DNA from: Ectothiorhodospiraceae bacterium
Lineage (GTDB): Bacteria; Pseudomonadota; Gammaproteobacteria; Nitrococcales; Aquisalimonadaceae
Assembly: GCA_003565775.1 (NCBI GenBank)
Contig: PXAT01000074.1
Coordinates: 1 to 34,257 of the forward strand
Direction: 5' to 3'
Length of the DNA stretch: 34,257 nt
The position numbers and the translations under genes are program-made. The notes below the pieces were generated by a model. The model saw nothing but the letters and a program-made list of their open reading frames with translations, ran no database searches and was not told the DNA's origin. Positions 26,703 to 34,255 of the stretch are shown here, piece by piece; positions within the stretch are counted from its first letter, which is position 1, and each line of letters begins with the position of its first letter.

Positions 26703-27107
26703 TCAGGCTGCGGCCCGCACGTGCTGGCGGATCGCCCCCAGCAACTCGTCCCGCGTGAACGGTTTGGTCAGGTATTCCTCGGCCCCGGCGATACGGCCGC
26801 GGGCACGATCGAACAGCCCGTCCTTGCTCGACAGCATGACCACCGGCGTCGCCTGGAAGTCGGCGTTGTTCTTGACCAGGGCACAGGTCTGATAACCGTC
26901 GAGTCGCGGCATCATGATGTCGATGAAAATGATGTCAGGTCGATGGTCGGCGATCTTCGACAGGGCCTCGAAACCGTCCACGGCCGTGATCACGTCGCAA
27001 CCCTCCTTGCCCAGCAGGGTCTCCGCCGAGCGCCGGATGGTGCGACTGTCGTCGATGATCAGGACCTTGAGGCCTTCGAGCTGGAGCTCGGTTGCTGGCG
27101 CGTTCAA
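26703..27107 (-). CDS. pilG: Response regulator PilG
   Basis: A 134-residue CheY-like protein, nearly motif-for-motif like P. aeruginosa PilG: LKVLIIDDSRTIRRSAETLL, GCDVITAVDGFEALSKIADHRPDIIFIDIMMPRLDGYQTCALVKNN, and VVMLSSKDGLFDRARGRIAGAEEYLTKPF. D63 is the phosphorylated residue and K115 the conserved lysine. PilG promotes pilus extension. The best start is TTG at 27105-27107 with GGAGG 5 bases upstream; the frame stays open far upstream over gshB, but that is antisense. It is the first gene of the Chp cluster. Its promoter must lie in the 276-base gap shared with gshB, where a TATGCT on the minus strand (27216-27221) is a weak -10 candidate. Confidence 0.95.
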   Translation of the reverse strand: MNAPATELQLEGLKVLIIDDSRTIRRSAETLLGKEGCDVITAVDGFEALSKIADHRPDIIFIDIMMPRLDGYQTCALVKNNADFQATPVVMLSSKDGLFDRARGRIAGAEEYLTKPFTRDELLGAIRQHVRAAA

Positions 27108-27112
27108 GCGAT

Positions 27113-27117
27113 CCTCC
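27113..27117 (-). promoter_or_regulatory. Shine-Dalgarno of pilG fixing a TTG start
   Basis: The minus strand reads GGAGG here, 5 bases before TTG at 27105-27107. No ATG or GTG with a comparable site lies near. Confidence 0.75.
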
Positions 27118-27383
27118 GATTCGGGCGTTGTGTCTGATCTGCATGTCGGGGCGAGCCGGCGGGCGACGATGCACCCGTCCGGGGCCGCCTCGATCCCGGC
27201 AGCAAGATGTAGCATAGCGGTTTCGATGGCGCTACAGACCGGAGCGCATAAGGCGCCGGCAATACGGCAAGCCGTGACAGACTTCGCAGACCGGGCGGCC
27301 GGCCAACGGCATTCCGGCCGACCGACACGAGGATCCGCGGGTACGATAGACTGCCGATCCCGACCCGCCACCGGAGTGCCGCC

Positions 27384-28325
27384 ATGCCCGTTCGCCTCGG
27401 TATCCTGATGGATCCGATCCAGTCCATCACACCGTACAAGGACACCTCGCTGGCGATGCTGCTGGCGGCGAGTCGCCGGGACTGGGAACTGAACTACCTG
27501 GAGCTCGGGGACCTGTTCCTGCGGCAGGGCGAGGCCTGGGGAAGCACCCGCTCGCTGCAGGTGCGCGACGACAATCAGGACTGGTTCAGCCTGGGTGCGG
27601 CCAACGAGGCCCCGCTGGCGGAACTGGACCTGCTGCTGATCCGCAAGGATCCACCGTTCGACAGCGACTACCTCTACGCCACACATATCCTGTCGCGCGC
27701 CGAGCAGGACGGTCTGCTGGTGGTCAATCGCCCCGCGGGACTGCGCGATGCCAACGAGAAGCTGGCCACGGCCTGGTTTCCGCAGTGCTGCGCGCCGACC
27801 ATCGTCGATGCCAGCATCGACCGCCTCAAGGCCTTCATTCGCGAGCAGGGCCATGCGGTGCTGAAGCCGCTGGACGGCATGGGCGGCCGGTCGATCTTCG
27901 TGCTCGCCGACGGCGACCCCAACACCACGGTGATCCTCGACACCCTGACCGGCGGCGGGCGACATCACGCCATGGCGCAGCTTTACCTGCCGGAAATCCG
28001 CGACGGTGACAAACGCATCCTGGTGATCGACGGCGAACCGGTTCCCTACGCCCTGGCCCGCGTGCCGGCATCGGGCGAGACCCGCGGCAACCTGGCCGCC
28101 GGGGGCAGCGGCCGCGGACAGCCGCTCAGCGATCGTGATCGCTGGATCGTCGATCAGGTGGCAGACACGCTGGTCGAGCGGGGGCTGCGTTTCGTCGGCC
28201 TGGACGTCATCGGCGACTATCTCACCGAGGTCAATGTCACCAGCCCGACCTGTGTGCGCGAGCTGGACAAGCAGTTCGACCTGGATATCGCCGGGCAACT
28301 GCTGGATCGGCTAGGGAGACACTGA
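27384..28325 (+). CDS. gshB: Glutathione synthetase
   Basis: A 313-residue ATP-grasp enzyme joining glycine to gamma-glutamylcysteine; E. coli GshB has 316. LGILMDPIQSITPYKDTSLAMLLAA is the typical N-terminus. LLIRKDPPFDSDYLYAT, VNRPAGLRDANEKL, AVLKPLDGMGGRSIF (ATP-binding loop) and EVNVTSPTCVREL (metal and ATP site) follow. The ATG at 27384 has CGGAG upstream. Its last codons and stop lie inside a 15-base inverted-repeat arm and the first copy of a dispersed repeat (28313-28390), so an inserted element seems to have supplied the gene's end. It is divergent from pilG. Confidence 0.97.
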   Translation: MPVRLGILMDPIQSITPYKDTSLAMLLAASRRDWELNYLELGDLFLRQGEAWGSTRSLQVRDDNQDWFSLGAANEAPLAELDLLLIRKDPPFDSDYLYATHILSRAEQDGLLVVNRPAGLRDANEKLATAWFPQCCAPTIVDASIDRLKAFIREQGHAVLKPLDGMGGRSIFVLADGDPNTTVILDTLTGGGRHHAMAQLYLPEIRDGDKRILVIDGEPVPYALARVPASGETRGNLAAGGSGRGQPLSDRDRWIVDQVADTLVERGLRFVGLDVIGDYLTEVNVTSPTCVRELDKQFDLDIAGQLLDRLGRH

Positions 28326-28548
28326 TTGATTCTCACGCCTGCGTTGGCGTCCGCATTTTCTCCGAGGCAAGGCGCGCTGCGCAGCGCCGCCATGGGCCAA
28401 AACCGGTCTCGGGCGCAGACGCGGGAATACTTCAGTGTCTCCCTGGTCCCGGGGCCAGTGTCTGAACTGCGACATACTCGCTGGTCGGTTCGCATCGGCT
28501 TCCGTAACATCGGGCCCAGGGAGGCACCGATCTGCGCTCGCGTCTGCG
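28311..28548. repeat. Alternating inverted 15-mers and fold-back region before tonB
   Basis: CTAGGGAGACACTGA (28311-28325) recurs inverted at 28432-28446 (14 of 15 bases) and again in direct orientation at 28516-28530 (12 of 15, all differences transitions). In addition CGCAGACGCG (28414-28423) is perfectly inverted at 28539-28548. The middle copy can pair with either neighbour, giving two mutually exclusive long hairpins. The outer and inner arms of the second fold-back are separated by 11 bases on each side. The region contains no gene and leads into tonB. Confidence 0.7.
28313..28390. repeat. Dispersed intergenic repeat, copy 1
   Basis: This 78-base block aligns without gaps to 33987-34064 with 69 identical bases (about 88%); the right 55 bases differ at only three positions. 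It begins AGGGAGACACTG inside the end of gshB, then CGCCTGCGTTGGCGTCCGC, and ends in a GC-rich stretch with the 14-base palindrome GCGCTGCGCAGCGC. Confidence 0.85.
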
Positions 28549-28600
28549 TACAAACGGTTTCGGTGTTGCCCCGACCCCGAAGCCGCGTCGTAAACAGGCC

Positions 28601-29443
28601 ATGCAGCAGCCCGCCGTCTCCAGTAATGACCGTCTGAGCATGACGCTGTTTATGGCGGCGGTGATCCACGTTCTGGTGATTCTGGGCCTGGGCTTCAGCG
28701 GCATGCTGCCGACACCGCGGTTCCCGCCGTTGATGGAGATCACGCTGAGCCAGTCGCCCAGCGAGCAGGCGCCCGAGGATTACGACTTCCTGGCGCCGGA
28801 TGATCAGGATGGTGGCGGCAGCGCCGAGCTGGCACAGACGCCACAGGCACCGGCTGCCGCCAGCGCAGCGCCGGCACAGGCCGCCGAGCAGGAAACCACC
28901 ACCGAGCCAACGCTGGAGGAGACCCCTCTGATCGGCGTCGACAGCGACGGTGGCGGCGCTGATGTCGACGAACCGGAAACGCCGGCACGCGAGCAGGCCG
29001 ATGCCAGCAGCAGCCCGGTGGCGCAGCCCGGCATCGACAGCCAGGTACTGGACGTTCACCAGACCATCGACTGGAATGCGCGATACCCCACGGCCCAGCG
29101 GATCGATGCGCGCACCCGCTCGCACCATGCCGCCGCCTACATGCAGCGCTGGATCGACACCATCGAGGATGTCGGCAACCGGCATTATCCCAGCGAAGCG
29201 CGCCGGCTGGGACTCACCGGCAGCCTGGTGCTGGAAGTTCGCCTGCGCCCCGACGGCAGCGTCGACGCTGCCCGCGTCCTGCGTCCCTCGCCCTACCCGG
29301 TGCTGGACGAGGCAGCCTTGCAACTGGTGCAGCTGGCCGCACCTTATGCACCGGTGCCGGACGACGTGCTCGACGGCAAGAGCCGCCTGATCATCACCCG
29401 CACCTGGGAGTTCGTCACCGGCGAGACCTTACAGGCCCAATGA
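28601..29443 (+). CDS. tonB: TonB-family energy transducer, TonB3-like
   Basis: A 280-residue protein with one N-terminal membrane helix (about residues 15-35, LFMAAVIHVLVILGLGFSGM). A long periplasmic linker rich in Ala, Glu, Gln and Asp rather than the usual Glu-Pro/Lys-Pro repeats follows. The C-terminal TonB domain has RHYPSEARRLGLTGSLVLEVRLRPDGSVDAARVLRPSPYPVLDEAALQLV. It would pass proton-motive energy to outer-membrane receptors. The position before yqgE/algH and ruvX is that of tonB3 in P. aeruginosa, which is linked to twitching motility. The ATG at 28601 has only a weak AGG upstream. yqgE begins 10 bases after its stop. Confidence 0.9.
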   Translation: MQQPAVSSNDRLSMTLFMAAVIHVLVILGLGFSGMLPTPRFPPLMEITLSQSPSEQAPEDYDFLAPDDQDGGGSAELAQTPQAPAAASAAPAQAAEQETTTEPTLEETPLIGVDSDGGGADVDEPETPAREQADASSSPVAQPGIDSQVLDVHQTIDWNARYPTAQRIDARTRSHHAAAYMQRWIDTIEDVGNRHYPSEARRLGLTGSLVLEVRLRPDGSVDAARVLRPSPYPVLDEAALQLVQLAAPYAPVPDDVLDGKSRLIITRTWEFVTGETLQAQ

Positions 29444-29453
29444 GGACAAACCC

Positions 29454-30014
29454 ATGTCCGAACAGAGCTTTACCGACCATTTCCTGATTGCCATGCCGGC
29501 GCTGGACGACCCCAACTTCCAGCGTACGGTGACCTACATCTGCGAGCACAACAGCAACGGCGCCATGGGCATCGTCATCAACCGCCCCACCGACGTCAGT
29601 CTCGGCGAATTGCTGGAGCACACCGAAATCGAGACCGAACTGGCCGAGGTCGCCGCCCGCACCGTGTTCATGGGCGGACCGGTGCAGCAGGACCGGGGCT
29701 TCGTGCTGCACACGCCGGGCGACACCTGGGACTCGACGCTGGCGATCTCCGGCCAGGCGGCGGTCACCACCTCACGCGACATCCTCGCCGCCATCGCGAC
29801 GGCATCCGGGCCGGAGCGATTCATGGTGGCGCTCGGCTATGCCGGCTGGGGCGCCGGCCAGCTGGAGCAGGAAATGGCGGAAAACGCCTGGCTCTGCGGC
29901 CCGGCCTCGGCCGACATCCTGTTCGATCTCGACGTGGAGTCACGCTGGCAGGCCGCTGCCGCCCTGCTCGGGGTCGATCTGACCCTGCTGTCCGGCGATG
30001 CCGGCCACGCATGA
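29454..30014 (+). CDS. algH: UPF0301 family protein YqgE/AlgH
   Basis: A 186-residue protein of the UPF0301 family. FLIAMPALDDPNFQRTVTYICEHNSNGAMGIVINRP is the family signature, followed by VFMGGPVQQDRGFVLH, ALGYAGWGAGQLEQE and a C-terminal WLCGPASADILFD. The molecular role is unsettled: it was named AlgH for an effect on alginate in Pseudomonas. It overlaps ruvX by four bases (ATGA), the nearly universal arrangement in gammaproteobacteria. Confidence 0.95.
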   Translation: MSEQSFTDHFLIAMPALDDPNFQRTVTYICEHNSNGAMGIVINRPTDVSLGELLEHTEIETELAEVAARTVFMGGPVQQDRGFVLHTPGDTWDSTLAISGQAAVTTSRDILAAIATASGPERFMVALGYAGWGAGQLEQEMAENAWLCGPASADILFDLDVESRWQAAAALLGVDLTLLSGDAGHA

Positions 30015-30436
30015 GCGAGCAGACCCTGCTCGGCTTCGATTTCGGCGTCCGCCGCATCGGCGTGGCGGTCGGCCAGACCATCACCGCCTCGGCCCGCCCG
30101 CTGACCACCCTGAACTGCCCGCAGCGCGGGGTGCCGGACTGGGCGGCGCTGGATCGCCTGCTGCGGGAGTGGCAGCCACAGGCCCTGGTGGTCGGCCGGC
30201 CGACCCATGCCGACGGCAGCGACAACAGCACCACGGTCGCCAGTGATGCCTTCGCCCGGGCACTGGGCGACCGCTATCGCCTGAGCGTTCATCGCGTGGA
30301 CGAACGTCTCAGCTCGCACGAGGCGGAGACCCGCCTGGCACAACAGGGCACACGGGCTCGGCAGAAGAAAGGCGCGATTGATATGATGGCGGCCTGCATC
30401 ATTCTGGAAACCTGGCTGGCGGACCCTGCGGCATGA
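30011..30436 (+). CDS. ruvX: Holliday junction resolvase-like YqgF/RuvX
   Basis: A 141-residue RNase H-fold protein. LLGFDFGVRRIGVAVGQ carries the first catalytic aspartate, LVVGRPTHADGS the second conserved loop, and VDERLSSHEAE with KGAIDMMAACIILETWL the remaining acidic residues. Family members act in pre-16S rRNA 5'-end maturation and/or as putative junction resolvases. Four-base overlaps join it to yqgE and to pyrR, so it is translated as part of the operon. Confidence 0.95.
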   Translation: MSEQTLLGFDFGVRRIGVAVGQTITASARPLTTLNCPQRGVPDWAALDRLLREWQPQALVVGRPTHADGSDNSTTVASDAFARALGDRYRLSVHRVDERLSSHEAETRLAQQGTRARQKKGAIDMMAACIILETWLADPAA

Positions 30437-30945
30437 CAGCATTGCCCTCTGCGACTGCACTCTACGAGACCCTCGAGGCGGGGGTTCGACGCCGATTGCA
30501 GGCCAACGACGTTGCAAAGCCCCTGGTGGTCGGCATCCATACCGGTGGCGCCTGGCTGGCACAACGTCTGCACCACGCGCTGCAACTGCATGAGCCGCTG
30601 GGCACGCTGGACATCTCCTTCTATCGCGATGACGTCAGCACCAGTGGCCTGCATCCGCAGGTGCGGCCGTCGAATCTGCCGACCGCGGTGGACGGTCGCA
30701 CCGTGCTGCTGGTGGACGATGTGCTGCACAGCGGGCGCACGGTGCGCGCCGCGCTTAACGAAATCTTCGACTACGGCCGACCGGACCGCGTCCTGCTCGC
30801 CGTGCTGGTGGATCGCGGCGACCGGGATCTGCCGATCGCAGCGGACATCTGTGCCACGCGACTGGACCTGCCGCCCGGCGAGCACGTCAAGCTGCGCGGA
30901 CCGGAGCCACTCGAGCTGGAGCTGGTCATGAAGACCGCATCATGA
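30433..30945 (+). CDS. pyrR: PyrR, uracil phosphoribosyltransferase/regulator homolog
   Basis: A 170-residue type I phosphoribosyltransferase. [18 protein letters not shown] is the PRPP-binding loop, DISFYRDD and [30 protein letters not shown] are PyrR features. In Bacillus PyrR binds pyr mRNA and controls attenuation. Here the gene overlaps ruvX by four bases and pyrB by four bases, so no leader exists for attenuation at these borders; the regulatory role may be lost or moved, as proposed for pseudomonads. It could still salvage uracil to UMP. Confidence 0.93.
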   Translation: MTALPSATALYETLEAGVRRRLQANDVAKPLVVGIHTGGAWLAQRLHHALQLHEPLGTLDISFYRDDVSTSGLHPQVRPSNLPTAVDGRTVLLVDDVLHSGRTVRAALNEIFDYGRPDRVLLAVLVDRGDRDLPIAADICATRLDLPPGEHVKLRGPEPLELELVMKTAS

Positions 30946-31910
30946 TGAGTCAACTCAACCCCGACGGCAGCCTGCGGCACTTCCTGACCACGGAAGGCCT
31001 GCCCCGGGCCCTGCTGGAACGCATCCTCGACACCGCCGAATCGTTCTCCGGGGTGATCGACAAATCGGTGAAGAAGGTACCGCTGCTGCGCGGTCGCACC
31101 GTGATCAACCTGTTCTTCGAGTCCAGCACCCGCACCCGCACCACCTTCGAGCTGGCTGCCAAGCGCCTGTCCGCCGACGTGCTCAACATCAACGTCGCGA
31201 CCTCGGCCACCAGCAAGGGCGAAAGCCTGCTGGACATGCTGCGCAACCTGGAAGCCATGCAGTGCGACATGTTCGTGGTTCGCCATGCCGACAGTGGTGC
31301 CGCCCACTTCATCGCCAGCCATGTGGCACCCGAGGTGCGGGTCATCAACGCCGGCGACGGCAGTCATGCCCACCCGACCCAGGCGATGCTGGACATGTAC
31401 ACGATCCGCCGGCACAAGGGCGACCTGGAACCCCTGCGCGTGGCTATCGTCGGCGACATCCTGCATTCCCGGGTGGCGCGTTCCCAGATCCATGCCCTGA
31501 ACGGGCTTGGCGCCGGCGAGGTCCGTGTGGTGGCGCCGCGGACCCTGCTGCCCCGCGACGTGGAAAATCTCGGCGTGCATGTCTATCACGACATCCGCCA
31601 GGGCCTGCGCGATGTCGATGTGGTGATCACCCTGCGCCTGCAGAAGGAACGCATGCGCGGTGCCCTGCTGCCCAGCGAACAGGAGTACTTCCGCCTCTAC
31701 GGCATCAACCGCGAGCATCTGGCACTGGCCAAACCCGATGCCATCGTCATGCACCCGGGCCCGGTCAATCGCGGCGTCGAAATCGAATCCGCGGTCGCCG
31801 ACGGGCCGCAGTCGGTGATCCTGCAGCAGGTGACGAACGGCATTGCCGTGCGCATGGCGATCATGTCCATGTGCCTGGAACATAAGGCGGCAACGGAGGC
31901 CGGCACATGA
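30942..31910 (+). CDS. pyrB: Aspartate carbamoyltransferase catalytic subunit
   Basis: A 322-residue enzyme for the first committed step of pyrimidine synthesis, joining carbamoyl phosphate and aspartate. [19 protein letters not shown] (residues about 58-76) is the carbamoyl-phosphate site, followed by [20 protein letters not shown] and the aspartate-binding [20 protein letters not shown] is near the C-terminus. No pyrI regulatory gene is present. Instead pyrC' overlaps by four bases, as in Pseudomonas, where the two proteins form a dodecamer and the dihydroorotase-like partner is structural. Confidence 0.97.
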   Translation: MMSQLNPDGSLRHFLTTEGLPRALLERILDTAESFSGVIDKSVKKVPLLRGRTVINLFFESSTRTRTTFELAAKRLSADVLNINVATSATSKGESLLDMLRNLEAMQCDMFVVRHADSGAAHFIASHVAPEVRVINAGDGSHAHPTQAMLDMYTIRRHKGDLEPLRVAIVGDILHSRVARSQIHALNGLGAGEVRVVAPRTLLPRDVENLGVHVYHDIRQGLRDVDVVITLRLQKERMRGALLPSEQEYFRLYGINREHLALAKPDAIVMHPGPVNRGVEIESAVADGPQSVILQQVTNGIAVRMAIMSMCLEHKAATEAGT

Positions 31911-33211
31911 CGCGGCTGCATGTCCACGGCGGACAACTGATCGATCCGGGCGGTGCGGCGGCCGGTCAGGTCGCCGACCTGTTCATCGCCGGCGGCGAGA
32001 TTGCCGGAATCGGGCAGGCGCCGGACGGCTTCCAGACGGACCGGCATATCGATGCCGGCGGCTGTCTGGTCTGCCCGGGTCTGGTCGACCTGGCGGTCCA
32101 TCTGCGCGAACCGGGCGGCGACCACAAGGCCAGCATCGACAGCGAGGCGCGCGCCGCGGCCGCCGGCGGCATCACTCGCATGCTGGCCTCACCGGCCACC
32201 GACCCGGTCACCGATACGCCGGCGGTGGTGGAACTGATCACCCGCCGCGCGCGGCAGACCCAGTGCACGCGGGTCATGCCCTCGGGCGCCCTTACCCGCG
32301 GTCTGGAGGGCGAACTGCTGACCGAGGTTGCGGCGCTGAAGGCGGCCGGCTGCCTGGCACTGAGCGATGGCGGTCGACCGGTGCACAACACCCTGGTGCT
32401 GCGGCGGGCACTGGACTATGCCGCCACCTGCGACCTGCCGGTCATCCTCAGCGCCTTCGACGCCGACCTGATGGCCGGCACCAGCATGCACGAGGGCTGG
32501 GTGTCGGCACGGCTCGGCCTGACCGGTTCACCGGTCGCGGCGGAAACAACGGCGATCGCCCGCGGCCTGGCGCTGGCCGAGGACAGTGGCAGCCACATCC
32601 ATTTCGCGCGCCTGTCCTCGGCGCGCGGCGTACAGATGATCGCACGGGCCCGCGCCGCCGGCCTGAACGTCACCGCCGATGTCGCGATGCATCAGCTGTT
32701 CCTGACCGAAATGGATGTCAGCGGCTTCAACAGCCTGTGTCATGTGGTGCCGCCCCTGCGCGGGCATGCCGATCGCGAGGCGCTGCGCCAGGCGGTGCGC
32801 GATGGCACGATCCAGGCAATCTGCTCCGATCATCAGCCCCACGAGGCCGATGCCAAACTGGCCCCGTTCGTGGCCTCGGAACCCGGGATATCCGGACTCG
32901 ATTCACTGCTGCCGCTGGCCCTGCGTCTGGTGGACGAAGGCCTGTTGTCGCTACCGGACATGCTGACACGCCTGAGCCGCGGGCCGGCGGACATCCTCGG
33001 GCTGAGCTGCGGGCGGCTGGAGATCGGCCGACCGGCGGACCTGTGCATCATCGATCCGGATGCGACCTGGTGGTTGCGGCCGGAGACGCTGCACAGCCAT
33101 GGCGAGAACACGCCGTTCCTGGGCTGGGAATTCACGGGCCGTGTGCGCCACACCCTGCTCGGTGGCCGCCTCATCCACAGCGCCGAGCGGGAATCCGCGC
33201 ACGCCTCGTGA
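31907..33211 (+). CDS. pyrC': Inactive dihydroorotase-like subunit PyrC' (PyrX)
   Basis: A 434-residue amidohydrolase-fold protein. The class I dihydroorotase motif DxHxHLREPG reads [10 protein letters not shown] here, with Ala63 in place of the first metal-binding histidine. Ser182 replaces the histidine expected in the [11 protein letters not shown] stretch, and Arg235 replaces the one in IHFARLSS. H65, D154 and D308 (SDHQPH) remain. Loss of three metal ligands means it should not hydrolyse dihydroorotate. Known Pseudomonas PyrC' proteins are likewise inactive and support PyrB assembly. A functional pyrC must lie elsewhere in the genome. It overlaps the next gene by four bases (GTGA). Confidence 0.92.
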   Translation: MTRLHVHGGQLIDPGGAAAGQVADLFIAGGEIAGIGQAPDGFQTDRHIDAGGCLVCPGLVDLAVHLREPGGDHKASIDSEARAAAAGGITRMLASPATDPVTDTPAVVELITRRARQTQCTRVMPSGALTRGLEGELLTEVAALKAAGCLALSDGGRPVHNTLVLRRALDYAATCDLPVILSAFDADLMAGTSMHEGWVSARLGLTGSPVAAETTAIARGLALAEDSGSHIHFARLSSARGVQMIARARAAGLNVTADVAMHQLFLTEMDVSGFNSLCHVVPPLRGHADREALRQAVRDGTIQAICSDHQPHEADAKLAPFVASEPGISGLDSLLPLALRLVDEGLLSLPDMLTRLSRGPADILGLSCGRLEIGRPADLCIIDPDATWWLRPETLHSHGENTPFLGWEFTGRVRHTLLGGRLIHSAERESAHAS

Positions 33212-33921
33212 ACACGGATACGTTGAGCGGTGCCCGGGTGTTGAGCCAGGGCAGGCTGCCGGACGGCGGCCATCTGCTGACGCTGCGGCCACCGAGCCTG
33301 CCGGCCCTGGCGCCGGGGCACTGGATAGAACTCAGGCTTCCGGATCAGGTTCTGGCCAGTGCCGTGCTCGATCACTCGCCCGATGAACAATGGCTATCCG
33401 TCGCGCTACCCGCCGACAGCCTGCGCACACCGGTACCGACACCCGGCCAGACGCTCACCCTTCAGGGCCCGTTCGGCGAGCCACTGCCAACCGATAACGA
33501 CTGGGCGACGACAATACTCATCAGCGACGGACATGGCCTGCCGGCCCTGCTGTTCCTTGCGCGTCTCGGCGTGCAACCGCATCTGGCGCTGGTGACGTTC
33601 GCCGGCCCGCCCTGGGTGCGCCTGCGACCCTCGCGCTTCATGCTGCCGTCCATGCCGGCCGGCGTGATCGCCGGAATCGGACAACTGGAGGAAGCCGGGG
33701 TCCCGAGTCGGGTCAGCCACGCAGACGGTCTGCCGGGCTGCCATGACGGCGGCCTGGAGGAACTGCTGAGCCACTGGCTGGACCAGCGCCCGGCAGAGAC
33801 CCGATGGCAGGACCGCGCCCTGATCATCGGACGCCCGGCCTTCGTCGACGCCACAGTCACGCAACTGCGCGGCCGCATCGGCCAATACCGCGGCTACCCG
33901 ATCGCCGGGGCCGGCGACTGA
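33208..33921 (+). CDS. PyrK-like ferredoxin-reductase-fold protein without an iron-sulfur site
   Basis: A 237-residue protein. LSQGRLPDGGHLLTLRPPSLPALAPGHWIELRLP resembles the beta-barrel of dihydroorotate dehydrogenase electron-transfer subunits, and LQGPFGEPLPTDNDWATTILISDGHGLPALLFLARLG corresponds to their GPLG and nucleotide-binding GGGIGxxPL regions. The usual FAD motif (RPxS) is not clear, the glycine loop is altered, and the C-terminal cysteine cluster for the 2Fe-2S centre is absent; the only cysteine is in GLPGCHDG. The start is GTG at 33208 overlapping the pyrC' stop. Gammaproteobacteria normally use a quinone-linked PyrD that needs no PyrK, so its function is unknown; a structural or redox-sensing role is speculative. 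Confidence 0.68.
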   Translation: MNTDTLSGARVLSQGRLPDGGHLLTLRPPSLPALAPGHWIELRLPDQVLASAVLDHSPDEQWLSVALPADSLRTPVPTPGQTLTLQGPFGEPLPTDNDWATTILISDGHGLPALLFLARLGVQPHLALVTFAGPPWVRLRPSRFMLPSMPAGVIAGIGQLEEAGVPSRVSHADGLPGCHDGGLEELLSHWLDQRPAETRWQDRALIIGRPAFVDATVTQLRGRIGQYRGYPIAGAGD

Positions 33922-33957
33922 AGCGCCTCGCGCCCAGCATCCGGCGGGGGCCTGTAG

Positions 33958-33984
33958 GGCGCCGGGCGCTGACAGCCGGGCGCC
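33958..33984 (+). terminator. Possible terminator hairpin after the pyr operon
   Basis: GGCGCCGGGC (33958-33967) pairs with GCCGGGCGCC (33975-33984) with one mismatch and a 7-base loop, 36 bases after the last stop codon. There is no T-run, so it is either a weak or Rho-assisted terminator, or part of the neighbouring repeat. Confidence 0.4.
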
Positions 33985-33986
33985 GC

Positions 33987-34064
33987 AGGGAAACACTGGT
34001 CCATTCCCGCGCCTGCGTTGGCGTCCGCATTTTTTCCGAGGCAAGGCGCACTGCGCAGCACCGC
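33987..34064. repeat. Dispersed intergenic repeat, copy 2
   Basis: It matches 28313-28390 at 69 of 78 positions without gaps, starting AGGGAAACACTG. Just after it, ACCGCAG and CTGCGGT (34060-34078) form a 7-bp stem, nested in TGCGC/GCGCA. The copy does not carry the inverted 15-mer partner seen downstream of copy 1. Confidence 0.85.
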
Positions 34065-34152
34065 AGTCATTCTGCGGTCAAGCAGCGCAACGCAGCATTC
34101 GGGGAAAATGCGGCCCAAGCGGAGGGAAGCATGCATCGTTGCACGCCGTCGC

Positions 34153-34255
34153 GCTCGAGAGCCGTTCTTGCGAACTGGCTAGGAGCAGGTCGCCTCGGGT
34201 AGCGGGGCTACCCGGGGTGGCATGCGACACCGCCAGGCGTGAGAACGGCCCGAGC
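34153..34255. other. Nested hairpin at the window end, candidate structured element
   Basis: Four stems nest in order: GCTCG (34153-34157) with CGAGC (34251-34255), GCCGTTCT (34161-34168) with AGAACGGC (34242-34249), GTCGC (34189-34193) with GCGAC (34224-34228), and CGGGTAGC (34196-34203) with GCTACCCG (34207-34214). No known RNA family was recognised. The element may continue beyond the window. Confidence 0.4.

Noticed and set aside
27108-28298. Upstream extension of the pilG frame over gshB
   Set aside because: It runs antisense to gshB and has no ribosome site; the TTG at 27105-27107 with GGAGG matches PilG length.
28326-28553. Small minus-strand open frames over the dispersed repeat, similar in both copies
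   Set aside because: The similarity of their peptides follows from the DNA repeat. No ribosome site or codon-position bias in differences supports translation.
30400-30432. PyrR-binding attenuator before pyrR
   Set aside because: pyrR overlaps ruvX, so there is no leader, and no terminator/antiterminator pair was found.
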